Source: Sacculina carcini
Taxonomy: Eukaryota > Arthropoda > Thecostraca > Sacculinidae
Length of the DNA stretch: 64,000 nt
Assembly: GCA_916048095.2 (NCBI GenBank)
Contig: CAJZIA020000003.1
Coordinates: 619,001-683,000, forward strand
Direction of reading: 5' to 3'
In this document: positions 1 to 10,845 of the stretch, piece after piece
How the letters are laid out: every line of letters begins with the position of its first letter
Numbering within the stretch: position 1 is the stretch's first letter
Made by a program: the position numbers and the translations under genes
Notes under the pieces: generated by a model
Database searches by the model: none
The model's input: the letters and a program-made list of their open reading frames with translations, nothing else
What the model was told of the DNA's origin: nothing

Positions 1-518
1 TATCCACAGTAGATGTTTCAGCCACATCGACAAGTCTAATTTTTAACACAGCGGTCGAAAATGAATGAAAAAGTCTGGACAGCCGAAATAAAATGTTACC
101 ATCATGAGTGATGTGTTTTCAGATTCTCGAATTCTTCTTACTTCTTGTTCTAAATGGTGTCCGGTCCAGTGTCCGGTCTAACCGATGTTGTTGTTTTTAT
201 CCAAATTAACCGCCAAAGGATATCTATTTCTGCAGCGTGGCATTAATTGGGTGGGAAAACAATAATTTGCATTATCCAACTGGAATGTTGTGCAGGCCTC
301 CCCATAACACACAAGCACACACACATCACTAGAGTTTGAAATTTTTGTGGTAAATTTAAGCGTTTTATCCTATTATTATTTGACGAAAAATGCCCGAATA
401 TGTTGTAAAAATCCCACAAACTTCATTTTCAAAATTTCAATTCCAAACATTCCAAACATTGAATTCAACACATGACACTGTGTGTGTATGTGAGGTGGTG
501 TGCATATCTGTGTGAGTG

Positions 519-650
519 TGGCGCCACAGGCAGCAATGAAAATGATCAATATATTAATTATTAAAAGGATATGCGGACACTACACAACTACAATCTTCCA
601 CGATCTGCCTCGTATACGAGTCACTCAACTCACACTCTGCGTCTCTCCCC
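519..650. repeat. Dispersed repeat, inverted relative to 6597-6735
   Basis: This stretch, beginning at a GTGGCGCCAC palindrome and including CGTATACGAG, is present in inverted orientation at 6597-6735 with high similarity by eye. One copy lies inside the TIR-bounded element and the other abuts the Gypsy RNase H scrap. The TGGCGCC next to the conserved edge resembles the start of a tRNA primer-binding site, so these may be LTR-edge scraps; that is inference. Confidence 0.55.
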
Positions 651-3358
651 CTCTTGTATTCCAGTAGAATTTCTGCTTCGTTTTTGACCTACTACGTCAT
701 CACGGCAACAGCCAATCAAAATCCAAAACGCTGAACGCTATACTTTACATTAAGGCATTTATACTTTACATTAAGGCATTTATATTACATTGAACGCACT
801 TTGTGACATACTTAACTAGGGACCCTTCGTTTTGCGCTAACCCATAGAGTCAACGTATGCTCAATAGGCTCCGCCCACCGGATTAGCCAGGCGCGCAAGG
901 AGGGATGGGGCTCCGCTCAGTGTGGCAAGAAAGAGTTTTGGAGCCGTCATTGCAGAGAATGAGTGTAACGCTTCAATTTCGCTGCGCGTTGAATAGAATT
1001 TAGTGTATTTCAAGACGCAAAGTAGCCTAGATTGTTCTTGTCGTTTTGAGATGATTGTTTGGGCTTTTTTCTAAACATAATTTCTAAGGCTCTCTGACGT
1101 GTTTTAGACACTCTGGAAAATATAAATAAATATTTTCAGAATTAAGTGGAGCTTTAATAATACGTGAGACCTTCATTGCTTCACTTTGAAACAGAAATAA
1201 GCTGCTTTTTGTAACGGAATTTTCACGTTTTTCAATGTAATAACTCAATAACTAAATGTAAATATTCAAATAAAAGTTTTACGAAAAAGTTTTCAGTTGC
1301 TCTATATTTCGATTTTTGATATTTTCAAGATATTTCGACTTTTGTGCCGCCCACAAACACATGAGAAATACATCAAAATGATATTTTCTATTACAATATT
1401 TTTCATGAGTTATATTTATCAAAACTGATGAACGCGCTGTTCTAGTGTTATTTTAGTGTGAAAATATATGCTGCTTGTGCCCGACCTCCACTACAGATGT
1501 AGAATCCAAATTTTCCGTCTCTTCACGTCTCCCATCTCCATCATTCTCCTCTCTTCACATCTCGTGAGGAATTTAAGCGGTGCAAAAACATCGAGCTTTC
1601 TCCCGGTTGTTACATTCGTTCTCAACAGGCCCCGGAGCAAAAACGCGTGTATTTTCAAGCCATTGCGAGTGATTTAACCACTTTAGACGCTCACCCGTAA
1701 ATTGCAGCTGAACTCGATCGAAAATCATTAAGCATTACGGAGACATGAGAAGGACATAACTAGCCACCCAAATAAGACAAGCCAAATAGCAGCGACAAAC
1801 CTTCCGGTCATGATGAGTTTCCAGCTCCTCGGATCGGTTTCGGTCATTCAGACTCCAAAGGTTCAAATTTTCAATTCGTAATGTCACAAATAATTATGTA
1901 CCCAAATACGCAAAACATATCACATGCACACGCCGGTCACGACATATCCACGACACCCACTCTGCAACAGCACCAAAAAATGACCCAATGACTGCCAATT
2001 TTCTGATACTGCTACTTGCATGACATATTGCAACTGAGCCAGACTCAAGACACTAACTTGCAGCATTTATACACATCCAGTGGACCCACAAGAGGTCAGT
2101 TCAGCGCATGCATAATCTGACCTCACATCACATGCACATGGCTAGAAAACATTTTTCAATACACAATCCCATGGTTTATTTTACGTATACACCATCTTCA
2201 TAAACATCTACACACTAACTGGCATCGTCACTACAGCCTCGCCATCAGCAAACAAGCACACCACCCGTCTCTCAATATCGCCAACACCACTAACATTGTC
2301 ATTAGCGTCACAAATGTCACCATTATTATCAGGTTTCTCACTAACACCACCACCAAAACACCGTACTAATAATCACAGACACTGAAACACCATTCACCAC
2401 CACGCACACACATCAACACTCCTGCTAAATGTTTATTAAATCAACACGCAAGATTATCGGAACGTCATACTGCTGCATTCTATACGCAAAATTGCAGTAT
2501 TTCCAAAAATCGCGATACATTTTCGCCATCACACCACCAAACGCCAACACTACACTAACGGTCGAGGAGGTGGACGTATTGCACTAGTACACAACACAAC
2601 AGGCTACACAAACACCAGCACATACACCTGCCCTCAAATGACAACACAAAAATAAATGCATTCAATCCAAACATGAACTCTTAGACTCACATACGTCAAA
2701 TAACAAGTTACTTTTCGACGCAAACGTCCCCCAAAACACACACACAATTATTAATCATTACACATCATATACAAATCAAGCATTATCCTGAACGAAAAGT
2801 TCAATACGAAACATGATTTACCAATAATCCGCATACTAGGTTAGTTAAGGCTCCCGAATACTGAAAACATTGCACATGCTCAATAATGTCTACATCTACC
2901 AGCAAATCCCACAATCACAAAGACATGCACAGCGCAGATCAAGCAAACGCAACGCAAAACAAAACGAAGTAACGCAAAACCAGAACACTCAGGACTCACA
3001 GACACACACACACACACATCAACTATTAATAAGAAAACCGGCCACAATTCACACACGATACATAACACCAGCTTACTGATTTAAAGAAATCACAGATCAG
3101 ATATGGCAAATACAGTGAAATACTTTAAATTCAGTAAAAAACTTGCAGGATAAAAAGCGTAAGACAAATATACATTCCAGAAGTCATAAAAAACGCATTT
3201 ATAAAAAATACAACCATTCATCAAACGGCGCAACACTGAAACACTCCAGCATGACACTCACACATGTCATAACAATCACTCAATTCAACAACCAAAAAAA
3301 AATGAGAAAAATTATTCAATCGGCACGAGTCGTACTAACACTGGGCATACATATAAAT
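651..3358. other. No gene seen; AT-rich interior of the TIR element
   Basis: Only short unsupported frames are present. A GC-richer island occupies about 835-1010 and contains CTCCGCCC-type boxes. A direct repeat around ACTTTACATTAAGGCATTTAT lies at about 741-784. The stretch 1900-3060 is CA-rich with a short (CA)n run near 3003-3018. I see no domain, RNA gene or splice pattern that I can support. Confidence 0.5.
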
Positions 3359-3535
3359 CAGTGGTTCTTAACCTGTGGGGAACTCCCCAAAGGCTCAATT
3401 CGTTTACTTTTGTTTCTAGTGACCTCTTGACATTTAGATTTATGTAACAACTGAATTTATGGAATTTATCAACGCTGTTCTGAAAAATATGGTAATGGCG
3501 AGAATTGGGGTATTAGAAAAAGTTAAGAACCACTA
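3359..3535. mobile_element. hAT-like MITE 1
   Basis: The ends are inverted copies of CAGTGGTTCTTAAC (right end reads GTTAAGAACCACTA), the terminal signature common to many hAT-superfamily MITEs. The element is about 177 bp and non-coding. No exact 8-bp target duplication is visible, so it is probably old or its edge is slightly misplaced. Confidence 0.65.
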
Positions 3536-3980
3536 GTATATACAGAACGCCCAGACATCACGCTAGCAAACAATAGCACAGCGCACTCTCACAAATCAAT
3601 CACAAATCAAACAGTTCCTTCAAACAAACAACAGTCAGAGACACACATACGAAATTCTCCATAGAAACTCACAAGACCTTTAAAAATGGTCTTACAGAAC
3701 CTTAAACACCAATCAACATCATCAAAAAATGCCAAACAACGACACAACAAAACCCCACGGAACACTTATGACCACATTACGTGAAACATTTCACATGTTT
3801 CCACGGAACAATTACACTTCACATTATCACCAGAAAGGGCTGGCCAGCTACCTACCAGACCGACTGATACCTGACTACATGACTGATGGATGTGCTCATG
3901 TGCAATATAATGACCAACCATCAAGTAGACGCAGCACAAACAGGATCCTACAATGTTCCATTATATCACCGACACTATAC

Positions 3981-4255
3981 CAGTGGTTATTAACCTTTCT
4001 TCCCCACTTCGTAAAAATACATATCTTCATTTTCCACAACAGCACTGATATATTCGATAAATACAATTGTTACATCAATGTAAACGTTCATGTAAATGTT
4101 AATGTGAATGTTAATTTGTCATTAAAAGCAAAAATAAACGACTTTGAATTGATAAATACCCACATATTTGTCCTTTTGTGCAACCTTTAGCTTTCCACTT
4201 TGCAAATCTTCCATTCCCCACCAGTGGGCAATTCCCCACAGGCTAAGAACCACTG
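3981..4255. mobile_element. hAT-like MITE 2
   Basis: Starts CAGTGGTTATTAACC and ends GGCTAAGAACCACTG, an inverted pair of hAT type related to the MITE at 3359. About 275 bp, non-coding. It contains a short run of GTNAATGTNAATGT repeats near 4076-4115. Its right half, with the flanking DNA, is duplicated at 8774-9253. Confidence 0.6.
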
Positions 4256-4620
4256 ATCTAGCCTAGATGGAGTAAACACCCACAGCCGCACTCATCACTA
4301 ACTGGAAATCAGAAAAATTATGCGCCATAAATTGCAATCAACAACACACTCATACCATACCCACTGATGATACCTGACATTAATTCCGATACACACGTCA
4401 TTCAAACAGCACATCACAAATACCCAAAACAAAATCACCACACACTTCGATACACTTCAACACAAATCAAGATCATTCGATCAAACGTCACAAAAAATCC
4501 TGATCATTGTATCAAGACAGCCACTGTGTGAAAACAGTGCATGAGATCTGTCACCGAATACGCAAGCCTGTTATGGGCTAGCAACGCGCCAAAAACCATA
4601 ACAATCACTGCAAAACACCA
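4139..4620. repeat. Segment duplicated at 8774-9253
   Basis: The right half of hAT-like MITE 2 plus about 365 bp of flank reappears at 8774-9253 in the same orientation, almost unchanged apart from scattered substitutions and small indels. Since the flank lies just inside the right TIR of the 1-4702 element, the second copy may be a scrap of another copy of that element or a local segmental duplication. Confidence 0.8.
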
Positions 4621-4829
4621 CAAACACCACTTTTTTATTCATTTTCGACCGCTTTGTTAAAAATTTGACTTGTCGATGTGGCTGAAACATCTACTGTGGA
4701 TACAGGTCCCCCTTTCCCGGAGGAAAGTATTATCCGCTCAGAGGCGGGGGTATCATAGCTGCCAAGCTACTCATTGTCGCCTGCTTTCAGTGTCTTCACA
4801 AATTCACCATGACACCGTGACACCTCGAG

Positions 4830-6590
4830 CTATATCAGTAACGGGCTGACATAGTGGAATCCTTCAAAGTCGCTCTGGTTGATACGTTGTGTACACGTAT
4901 TGTTGTCGAGTACCAGTTGCACCAGCTCATAGGTGAACTCGGGCGGAAAGTTGGCCATGTCGCGTTCGGTCTCGACGTGCGGCTTGTACGGTGGCGTCAG
5001 CTGTTTTTGCTCCAGTAACTGCCAGTCGACGCTCTCAAAGAACTTGTGACTAAATATGTCTTGGATACCGGTATCTGGATGACAGCCCAATCGCTCCACC
5101 GGGTTCTTCTTGAGAAATCCCTTGATGATGTTGCGCGCCTCCACTGACAAGAACAGTGGAATGTGGATAGTCTTCTGTAGAGCACACCTCATACGCCGTA
5201 TAATTGGTGGTATGTTGGTGTCATCTTTGGGTGTATGGAAAGTGTCGTCTCTATAGGACGTGTGAAATATCTTGTCACAGAACAGACATCCCAGACATAT
5301 CACGGACGTATCAGAAAAGTCGTAAATTTCGAACGTATCAAAATTTTTGTCAATATTGAACGGATTGCGACCCGTCATCATCACGTACATGAGCACGCCC
5401 AGCGACCACCAGTCCACATTGAAGTCGTAACTCTTGCCATAGACAATCTCCGGCGCCATGTAGCCGGACGAGCCCTGGATGGCGGACGTCTTGTCGCCCG
5501 GTCGCAATCCCTGTTTGCATATGCCGTAGTCAGTGAGCTTGATGTGACCCTCGTGGTCGATCAGCACATTGTGCGGCTTCAGGTCACGATGGATTATGCC
5601 TTTCTCGTGGAGAAATTTGAGTGCCAGGCAAATCCCGGCCGAGTAGAACCTGACGTGCTTCTCGGGCAGCTTGCCTTTGTTGTCCATGTGAAACAAGAGG
5701 TCGCCGCCACGCGCAATCTCAATCACGAAAAACAGCCTAGTGGGACTCTGGAAGCATGAGTGCAATCCCAACAGGAAGGGGTGGCTGGACACCGTCTCAA
5801 ACACGCTCTTCTCTGTCTGTAAGAGGTCGATTATCGCGCCGTTGGTGAACAATTCCTTCTTTATCACTTTCATGGCCTACACGCGTCGAGTTTGTCGCAG
5901 CTCCGCAATGAATACCTTGCCGTAGCCGCCACGTCCAATCACGCCAATCAGATCAAAATCAGCCAGTGAATAATTGGTGAGACTCGCGACCGCGTCAATC
6001 GAGCTGCTCGCCGCGGTCGCCGCAGGCACCAGGTCCACACTGGCCGTCTCTGTGTTGGTGCCGTCGACGACAAGTTGAGACGAGATAAGCTGAGAGCATG
6101 GCAAAGAACATGTCCTAGATGATGGTGATGGTGATGACAGTGAGGATAATGGTGGTAGTGATTTGTGTTTCGGCTGTAAATTGAATTTCACACTTGGCCT
6201 TGACGATAATAATGGCGACTTGTTTGGGTATAATTCTGGTGATAACGTGCTTGCACATTCCACAGATCCCTGCCGTAGATCCTTGCCGTAGCCGCCGCGT
6301 CCAATCACGCCAATCAGATCAAAATCAGCCAGTGAATAATTGCTGGACTCGCGACCGCGTCAATCCTGCTGTTCGCCGCGGCCGCCGCAGGCACCAGGTC
6401 CACACTGACCGTCTCAGTGCTGGTGCCGTCTACGACGAGTTGAGACGAGATAAGCTGAGAGCATGGCAAAGAACATGTCCTAGATGATGGCGATGGTGAT
6501 GACAGTTAGGATAATGGTGGTAGTGGTTTGTGTTTCGGCTGTAAATTGATTTTCACACTTGGCTTTGGCGATGATGATGGCGATGATAAT
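4830..6590 (-). pseudogene. Atypical protein kinase C-like kinase pseudogene (intronless)
   Basis: The minus strand encodes a serine/threonine kinase domain closest to atypical PKC (iota/zeta). In order: glycine loop GRGGYGKV, catalytic lysine in AMKV, the C-helix glutamate in LQTEKSVFE, NHPFLVGLHSCFQ-like segment, HRDLKPHN catalytic loop, aPKC-style DYG instead of DFG, MAPE, and a C-terminal tail ending FEGFHYVSPLLI that resembles the aPKC tail (FEGFEYINPLLM). There are no introns across the domain, no PB1 or C1 domain upstream, a TAG codon at 5877-5879 where family members carry the Tyr of VYAMK, about 30 extra residues after GRNPF, and the activation-loop Thr of the PDK1 site replaced by Ala. 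Only a Ser-rich linker precedes the kinase, followed upstream by a tandem duplicate of the 5' region in which the frame is lost. A 5'-truncated retrocopy is the simplest reading; a degraded exon of a real gene is the alternative. Confidence 0.75.
5914..6590. repeat. Tandem duplication, period about 366 bp, of the kinase 5' region
   Basis: The stretch from about 5914 to 6215 (glycine loop plus Ser-rich linker in the minus frame) recurs at about 6281-6590 with scattered substitutions and small indels. The second copy supplies the ATG of the upstream minus-strand frame (6308) but no longer reads through as kinase linker. The duplication therefore postdates the kinase sequence and adds to the case for a pseudogene. 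Confidence 0.85.
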
Positions 6591-6596
6591 GGGGAA

Positions 6597-6735
6597 TACG
6601 CGAGGGTGAAAGACGCAGAGTGTGTGTTGAGTGACTCGTATACGAGGCAGATCGTGGAAGATCGTAGTTGTGTAGTGTCCGCATATGCTATTAATAATTA
6701 ATCTTTTGATGGTTTTCATTCCTGTAGTGGCGCCA
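6597..6735. repeat. Dispersed repeat, inverted relative to 519-650
   Basis: Reverse-complement counterpart of 519-650, sharing CGTATACGAG, the GCATATGC-like segment, a TAATAATTAAT tract and the terminal GTGGCGCCAC. It abuts the Gypsy-like RNase H fragment, which fits an LTR-derived scrap but does not prove it. Confidence 0.55.
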
Positions 6736-6739
6736 CCCA

Positions 6740-6924
6740 GCGGTGAAGAGAACGTGGCGTGTTGTCTCGACGGCGTGTTTTCTGGGTTCTCTTCGCCTGG
6801 CACGTGTCGTATGTCGGTTGTGAGCTGCGAGATAAAGTCGAGATGACGGATCTCGCGCGGTGAGTACGTCTCTGAACCGGACACGATGGCTGCAGTCAGC
6901 GGTTTGTGGTCGGTGAAAATTGTT

Positions 6925-6925
<1 letters not shown>
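6740..6925 (-). mobile_element. Ty3/Gypsy-like pol fragment (RNase H end), fossil
   Basis: On the minus strand the translation reads FTDHKPLT, then YSPREIRHLDFISQ and DIRHVPGEENP, the characteristic end of the RNase H domain and following spacer of Ty3/Gypsy LTR retrotransposons. Only this scrap of pol remains. It is a broken old copy; no LTR pair, protease, reverse transcriptase or integrase is seen next to it. Confidence 0.8.

Positions 6926-6967
<42 letters not shown>
6926..6967. repeat. (TG)n microsatellite
   Basis: About 19 uninterrupted TG dinucleotides next to the Gypsy-like fragment. Further TG-rich runs lie at about 7287-7317 and 7418-7451; the stretch 6968-7286 between them holds nothing I can identify. 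Confidence 0.9.
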
Positions 6968-6968
<1 letters not shown>

Positions 6969-7417
6969 ATCAGACTGTTCCGTCCCACACCACCATTCAA
7001 GAGGCGGTGTATAGAGCAGCTTCCAACTGCTCTAGAAACCGGGACTTCTCAATGAGGTGTGTTCTCACAGAGTTCCGTTCTTTCAATTGAACTTTACGTG
7101 AATGGTTCCCTTTTTTGTTTTATTTTTAATTTTTCCTGTGTATTTCTAGGCGCGGGTTACACATGTGTGTGCCAACGTTAAGTCTTCATTAATTCAAATT
7201 ATATTCAACATCGCCAGTACATCTGTATCAGCTCATCTAGGTGTTAACCACAACTTGAAGACTTGATTCAGAATTAACATTGCGGTGTTGTGTATGTGTG
7301 TGTGTGTGTGTGTGTATGCATGTCAAACAGGTTTTCGAGAGCACCGGCGGTCAGTGTGTATGCGCGTGCGTATGTTTTGGTCTACCGCGAGGCACAGCAC
7401 GCGCGCGGGCGTATATA

Positions 7418-7451
7418 TGTTTGTGTGTGTGTGTGTGTGCGTGTGTGTGTA
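7418..7451. repeat. (TG)n microsatellite
   Basis: TG-rich run with a CG interruption, directly upstream of the first Polinton penton-like fragment. Frames reading through these runs give Cys/Val-rich peptides that are not genes. Confidence 0.75.
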
Positions 7452-7539
7452 TTTCTTCTTTTTATATAAATGTATTTTGTTTCCTGTTTGTATATATGGC
7501 CAACAAACGCATAAATATACTTAGTGTACTGGTCGACAT

Positions 7540-7760
7540 GAATGAGTTTTATGTGACGATGCCAAGTGTGGCAAGCACTAAGACCTTCGCACATAACACC
7601 ACCGCTGAATTCTCGGTGAATCTCGCTCAGCCTTTATGCTTAGATACACAACAATGGCAAGTGGCCTTACACTCTGTTATTCTGCCCACCAACTGGCTGA
7701 CCCTCAACAAAGATATGATATTTTCAGAGTACAGTCCAAATACGGACGATCTCAATAAAT
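7540..7760 (+). mobile_element. Polinton remnant A, penton-like N-terminal piece (fossil)
   Basis: The plus-strand translation includes EFYVTMPSVAS and LPTNWLTL, matching the first module of the penton-like protein encoded at 29633-31153 in the whole Polinton. It is a small piece of a broken Polinton copy with several breaks, and an inversion separates it from the next piece. Confidence 0.85.
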
Positions 7761-7821
7761 CATCAACAGTGTATGTTGGCAAGTATATGCAATTAGTATG
7801 TAATTAGTAGTATGGCAAGTA

Positions 7822-8773
7822 TGGCAATTTTCTTGGTGATTGGTTGGCGGGCAACAGTTTTTATTGCCGGTACCATCAGGCGCATGAGACCTCGTAAAAT
7901 ACTTCCTAAACCGCTTCCGCGCTGAATCATCGGATCACGAAAGACCAACTGTGCCTTAGTCATCACAGCTGCTTAAAGTGAAGTGTCAGGTACGACATTT
8001 CGTCTTGGAATGAAACCAATTAACCGTTACTTTGTCTTATATTTATACCAATGTCGGTAATATGCTCGTCTTCCGGCGGTACATACTGGATAGGGCTGAA
8101 CGTACGATGAATGTTTAACGTTTGCTGCTCCGTTGAATACGGACTGATGATTCGTAGAACGGGTGCCATACTGTCACCAATGAGTTCTGCTTGCACCTTG
8201 TCCATGTAGACGTACATTAGCGCAGGACTCAACCGATTAATGTCCATCAAATACAAGGACTGCGTGTTTGCATCAATTGACGGCGTACAGTTGTCGGGCA
8301 CTTGAACGTAGCCAATGCATGGGCCAGTCGACTGTTGACTATGACAACAACATTGACACTTGTCACGTGTCCACTGGCTAAAAGCGTAAACACTGTCTGC
8401 TTGCAAACTTGATTGATTGTCTCCAGCAAGGTTGTGTTGGTGTTGTAGTGGCCTGTGGGTATCAGGTGGGGGCTGCCGTTTAGCCACAAATAGTTTCGCG
8501 TCTTGTTAATATTGAGCCAATTTCGACCAAATGTGATGTCTGCCAAGCCTACCGACCACGAACGATCCAGACCAAGAGTTTGGGGTAGGTGGATACGTAA
8601 ACTGGCAGCTGAATTTTGAGGGTACAATTCGCGACAGCTACTGCTGTCCAGTGTTACATAGAAATCCTTTTGATCCATTCGTTGAAAGTGTAGAGTCAAT
8701 ATCAGTCCCGGGCCGGCGGCGAGCGGGAATTTGTTGTCTGATTCGTCGAGAATGTTAATGTTGACAGTGGTGA
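7822..8773 (-). mobile_element. Polinton remnant A, inverted penton-like and pVI-like piece (fossil)
   Basis: The minus strand corresponds to about 30340-31298 of the whole Polinton: the second penton-like module (DFYVTLDSSS, GLADITFGRNWLN), its C-terminal tail, and the start of the following GSGLGSIFRG-type basic protein. It lies in the opposite orientation to the piece at 7540-7760, so this copy is broken and rearranged. It is similar enough to the whole copy to belong to the same subfamily. Confidence 0.9.
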
Positions 8774-9253
8774 CGACTTTGAATTGATAAATACCCACAT
8801 ATTTGTCCTTTTGTGCAACCTTTAGCTTTCCACTTGGCAAATCTTCCATTCCCCACCCCAATTCCCCACAAGCTAAGAACCACTGATCTAGCCTAGATGG
8901 CGTAAGCACCCACAGCCGCACTCATCACTAACTGGAAAGCAGAAAAATTATGCGCCATAAATTGCATTCAACAACACTCTCATACCATACCCATTAATGA
9001 TACCTGACATTAATTCCGATACACACGTCATTCAAACAGCACATCACAAATACCCAAAACAAAATCACCACACACTTCGATACACTTCAACACAAATCAA
9101 GATCATTCGATCAAACGTCACAAAAAATCCTGATCATTGTATCAAGACAGCCACTGTGTGAAAACAGTGCATGAGATCTGTCACTGAATACGCAAGCCTG
9201 TTATGGGCTAGCAACGCGCCACAAACCATAACAATTACTGCAAAACACCACAT
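8774..9253. repeat. Second copy of 4139-4620
   Basis: Same orientation and near-identical content to 4139-4620, beginning within the right half of the hAT-like MITE and continuing into its flank. It joins directly to the edge of the inverted Polinton piece, marking a rearrangement junction at about 8773. Confidence 0.85.
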
Positions 9254-9697
9254 TGAAAATATGCACAGCCACACCTACCGGCCGCCTACATAAATGAGGC
9301 GAATTCCAAATACATCAGATAGTTGGAGACCGGTTCTAATTATTGAGCAAAGTGCGACGCATAAATAACAAAGTATTTATACAAATCCAGATCAACAAAT
9401 GACATGTGCAAGCACTCGGTTATTTCCATGGATATTCTTAACACAAAAATGAGAGATCTCAAAACAAACAAACAGGGTACGTACGTAATACAAATCAGGC
9501 ATAAATTCAGCCACAGTTATTACATGGGTATACAAGTGTATTGAACAAACGATAACACATGGAACATCAAACAAAAAACAAGCACAAAATCCACACCACA
9601 ATTAGTACGAACTGTGACTCCCGTTCGAATCAATCGAATGCGTCTTGAACAGGTTGAATATATTCTGCAGCGAAGAACAGAATCCGTTCTCCCACGT
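9254..9697. other. No gene seen
   Basis: AT-rich unique-looking DNA between the duplicated segment and the terminal repeat of the second Polinton remnant. I see no supported frame, RNA gene or repeat family. Confidence 0.5.
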
Positions 9698-9982
9698 AGT
9701 AGTAGGCCGGTACACTTTGTAACATTTGCACAGAGTGGGGGAAGGGGGAGGGTTTGTTTGCACGCCGCACCGCCCCCTTATGACGTCACAGGTTTTGCAC
9801 GGCTTAGGCTCCGCCCCCTTATGACGTAATTTTTGCACAATCAGGTGGATGCTTCTATACCTGACCGGTGGCGCCCTCTGTACTCGACCAGTAGCGCCGC
9901 CTATACCTGACCTGACCGGAAGTGGTGCCATCTATGGTGAGCGTTGGTACCTGTGAACGCAGCAGCGACATCTATACATATT

Positions 9983-10200
9983 TGAATCATTTTATTTATT
10001 TATTAATTCATTTATTTATTTATTAATTCATTTATTTATTTATTAATTCATTTATTTATTTATTAATTCATTTATTTATTTATTAATTCCTTTATTTATT
10101 TATTAATTCATTTATTTATTTATTAATTCATTTATTTATTTATTAATTCATTTATTTATTTATTAATTCATTTATTCATATATATATATATATATTTATT
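9983..10200. repeat. AT-rich minisatellite, 20-bp unit, in the remnant terminal repeat
   Basis: About nine tandem copies of TTTATTTATTTATTAATTCA with rare variants, ending in a short (AT)n run. In the whole Polinton the same place holds only one or two such units (about 20787-20820). This tract therefore expands easily, and it corresponds to the AT-rich segment that became the 9-bp array in the satellite. Confidence 0.9.
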
Positions 10201-10845
10201 TTATTGATTTAATTTATTTTATTGATTTAATTTTTTTTATTGATTTAATTTATTTTATTTATTTCATTAATTAAATTTAATTCATCTTATTTATTTCGAT
10301 TATTTGTGTGTAGAGGTTCAAGAGAGATGGTATAAATGTGGTATATATAGTGCGCAAGCACGAGTGTACAACTAATTTAATTTAGAATTGTGAGGCACTT
10401 GTGACGCACATGATACAATTATGGCGCACGTATTAATATTTATTATATTTGGTTATGTTAATTAATTAATTTATAGAATTGTTAGACACTTGTGGCGCAC
10501 ATGACACAATTGTGGCGCGCGTATTGGGCATATTAATGTTTATTATATTTGGTTATGTTAATTAATTAATTTATAGAGTTGTGAGACACTTGTGGCGCAC
10601 ATGATACAATTGTGACGCGCATATTAATGTTTATTAAATTAGTTTGAGAATTAAATTAATTTAGAGAATTGTGAGACAAATGCGGCGCACATGCTACAAT
10701 TGTGGCGCGCATATTAATGTATATTAAATTAGTTTACGTTAATTAAATTAGTTTATAGAATTGTGAGATACTTCTGGCGCACATGATACAATTGTGACGC
10801 ACGTATTTGGTATATTTATGTTTATTATATTTGGTTATGGTAAAC

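Larger units (their letters stand above)
1..4702. mobile_element. TIR-bounded DNA element, about 4.7 kb, non-autonomous
   Basis: Positions 1-73 and 4630-4702 are inverted copies of one another with only a few mismatches; both begin TATCCACAGTAGATG when read inward. The outermost bases are TA at both ends, compatible with a TA target duplication of Tc1/mariner type, but the left flank is outside the window so this cannot be confirmed. No transposase-like reading frame is visible inside, and the interior is an AT-rich, CA-rich patchwork with two hAT-like MITEs nested at 3359-3535 and 3981-4255. It could be a non-autonomous transposon or a composite of older insertions. Superfamily not assigned. 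Confidence 0.6.

Noticed and set aside
835-1010. Possible host gene promoter or snRNA gene
   Set aside because: GC boxes are present, but no TATA/PSE arrangement, RNA fold or downstream gene could be supported.
3729-4190. 153-codon plus-strand frame
   Set aside because: It crosses the edge of a hAT-like MITE and has no recognisable domain.
5235-5759. 174-codon plus-strand frame opposite the kinase
   Set aside because: Antisense shadow of the kinase domain; composition follows the kinase codons.
7280-7539. Cys/Val-rich N-terminal extension of the penton-like remnant
   Set aside because: Produced by reading through TG microsatellites; similarity to the capsid protein starts only at about 7540.
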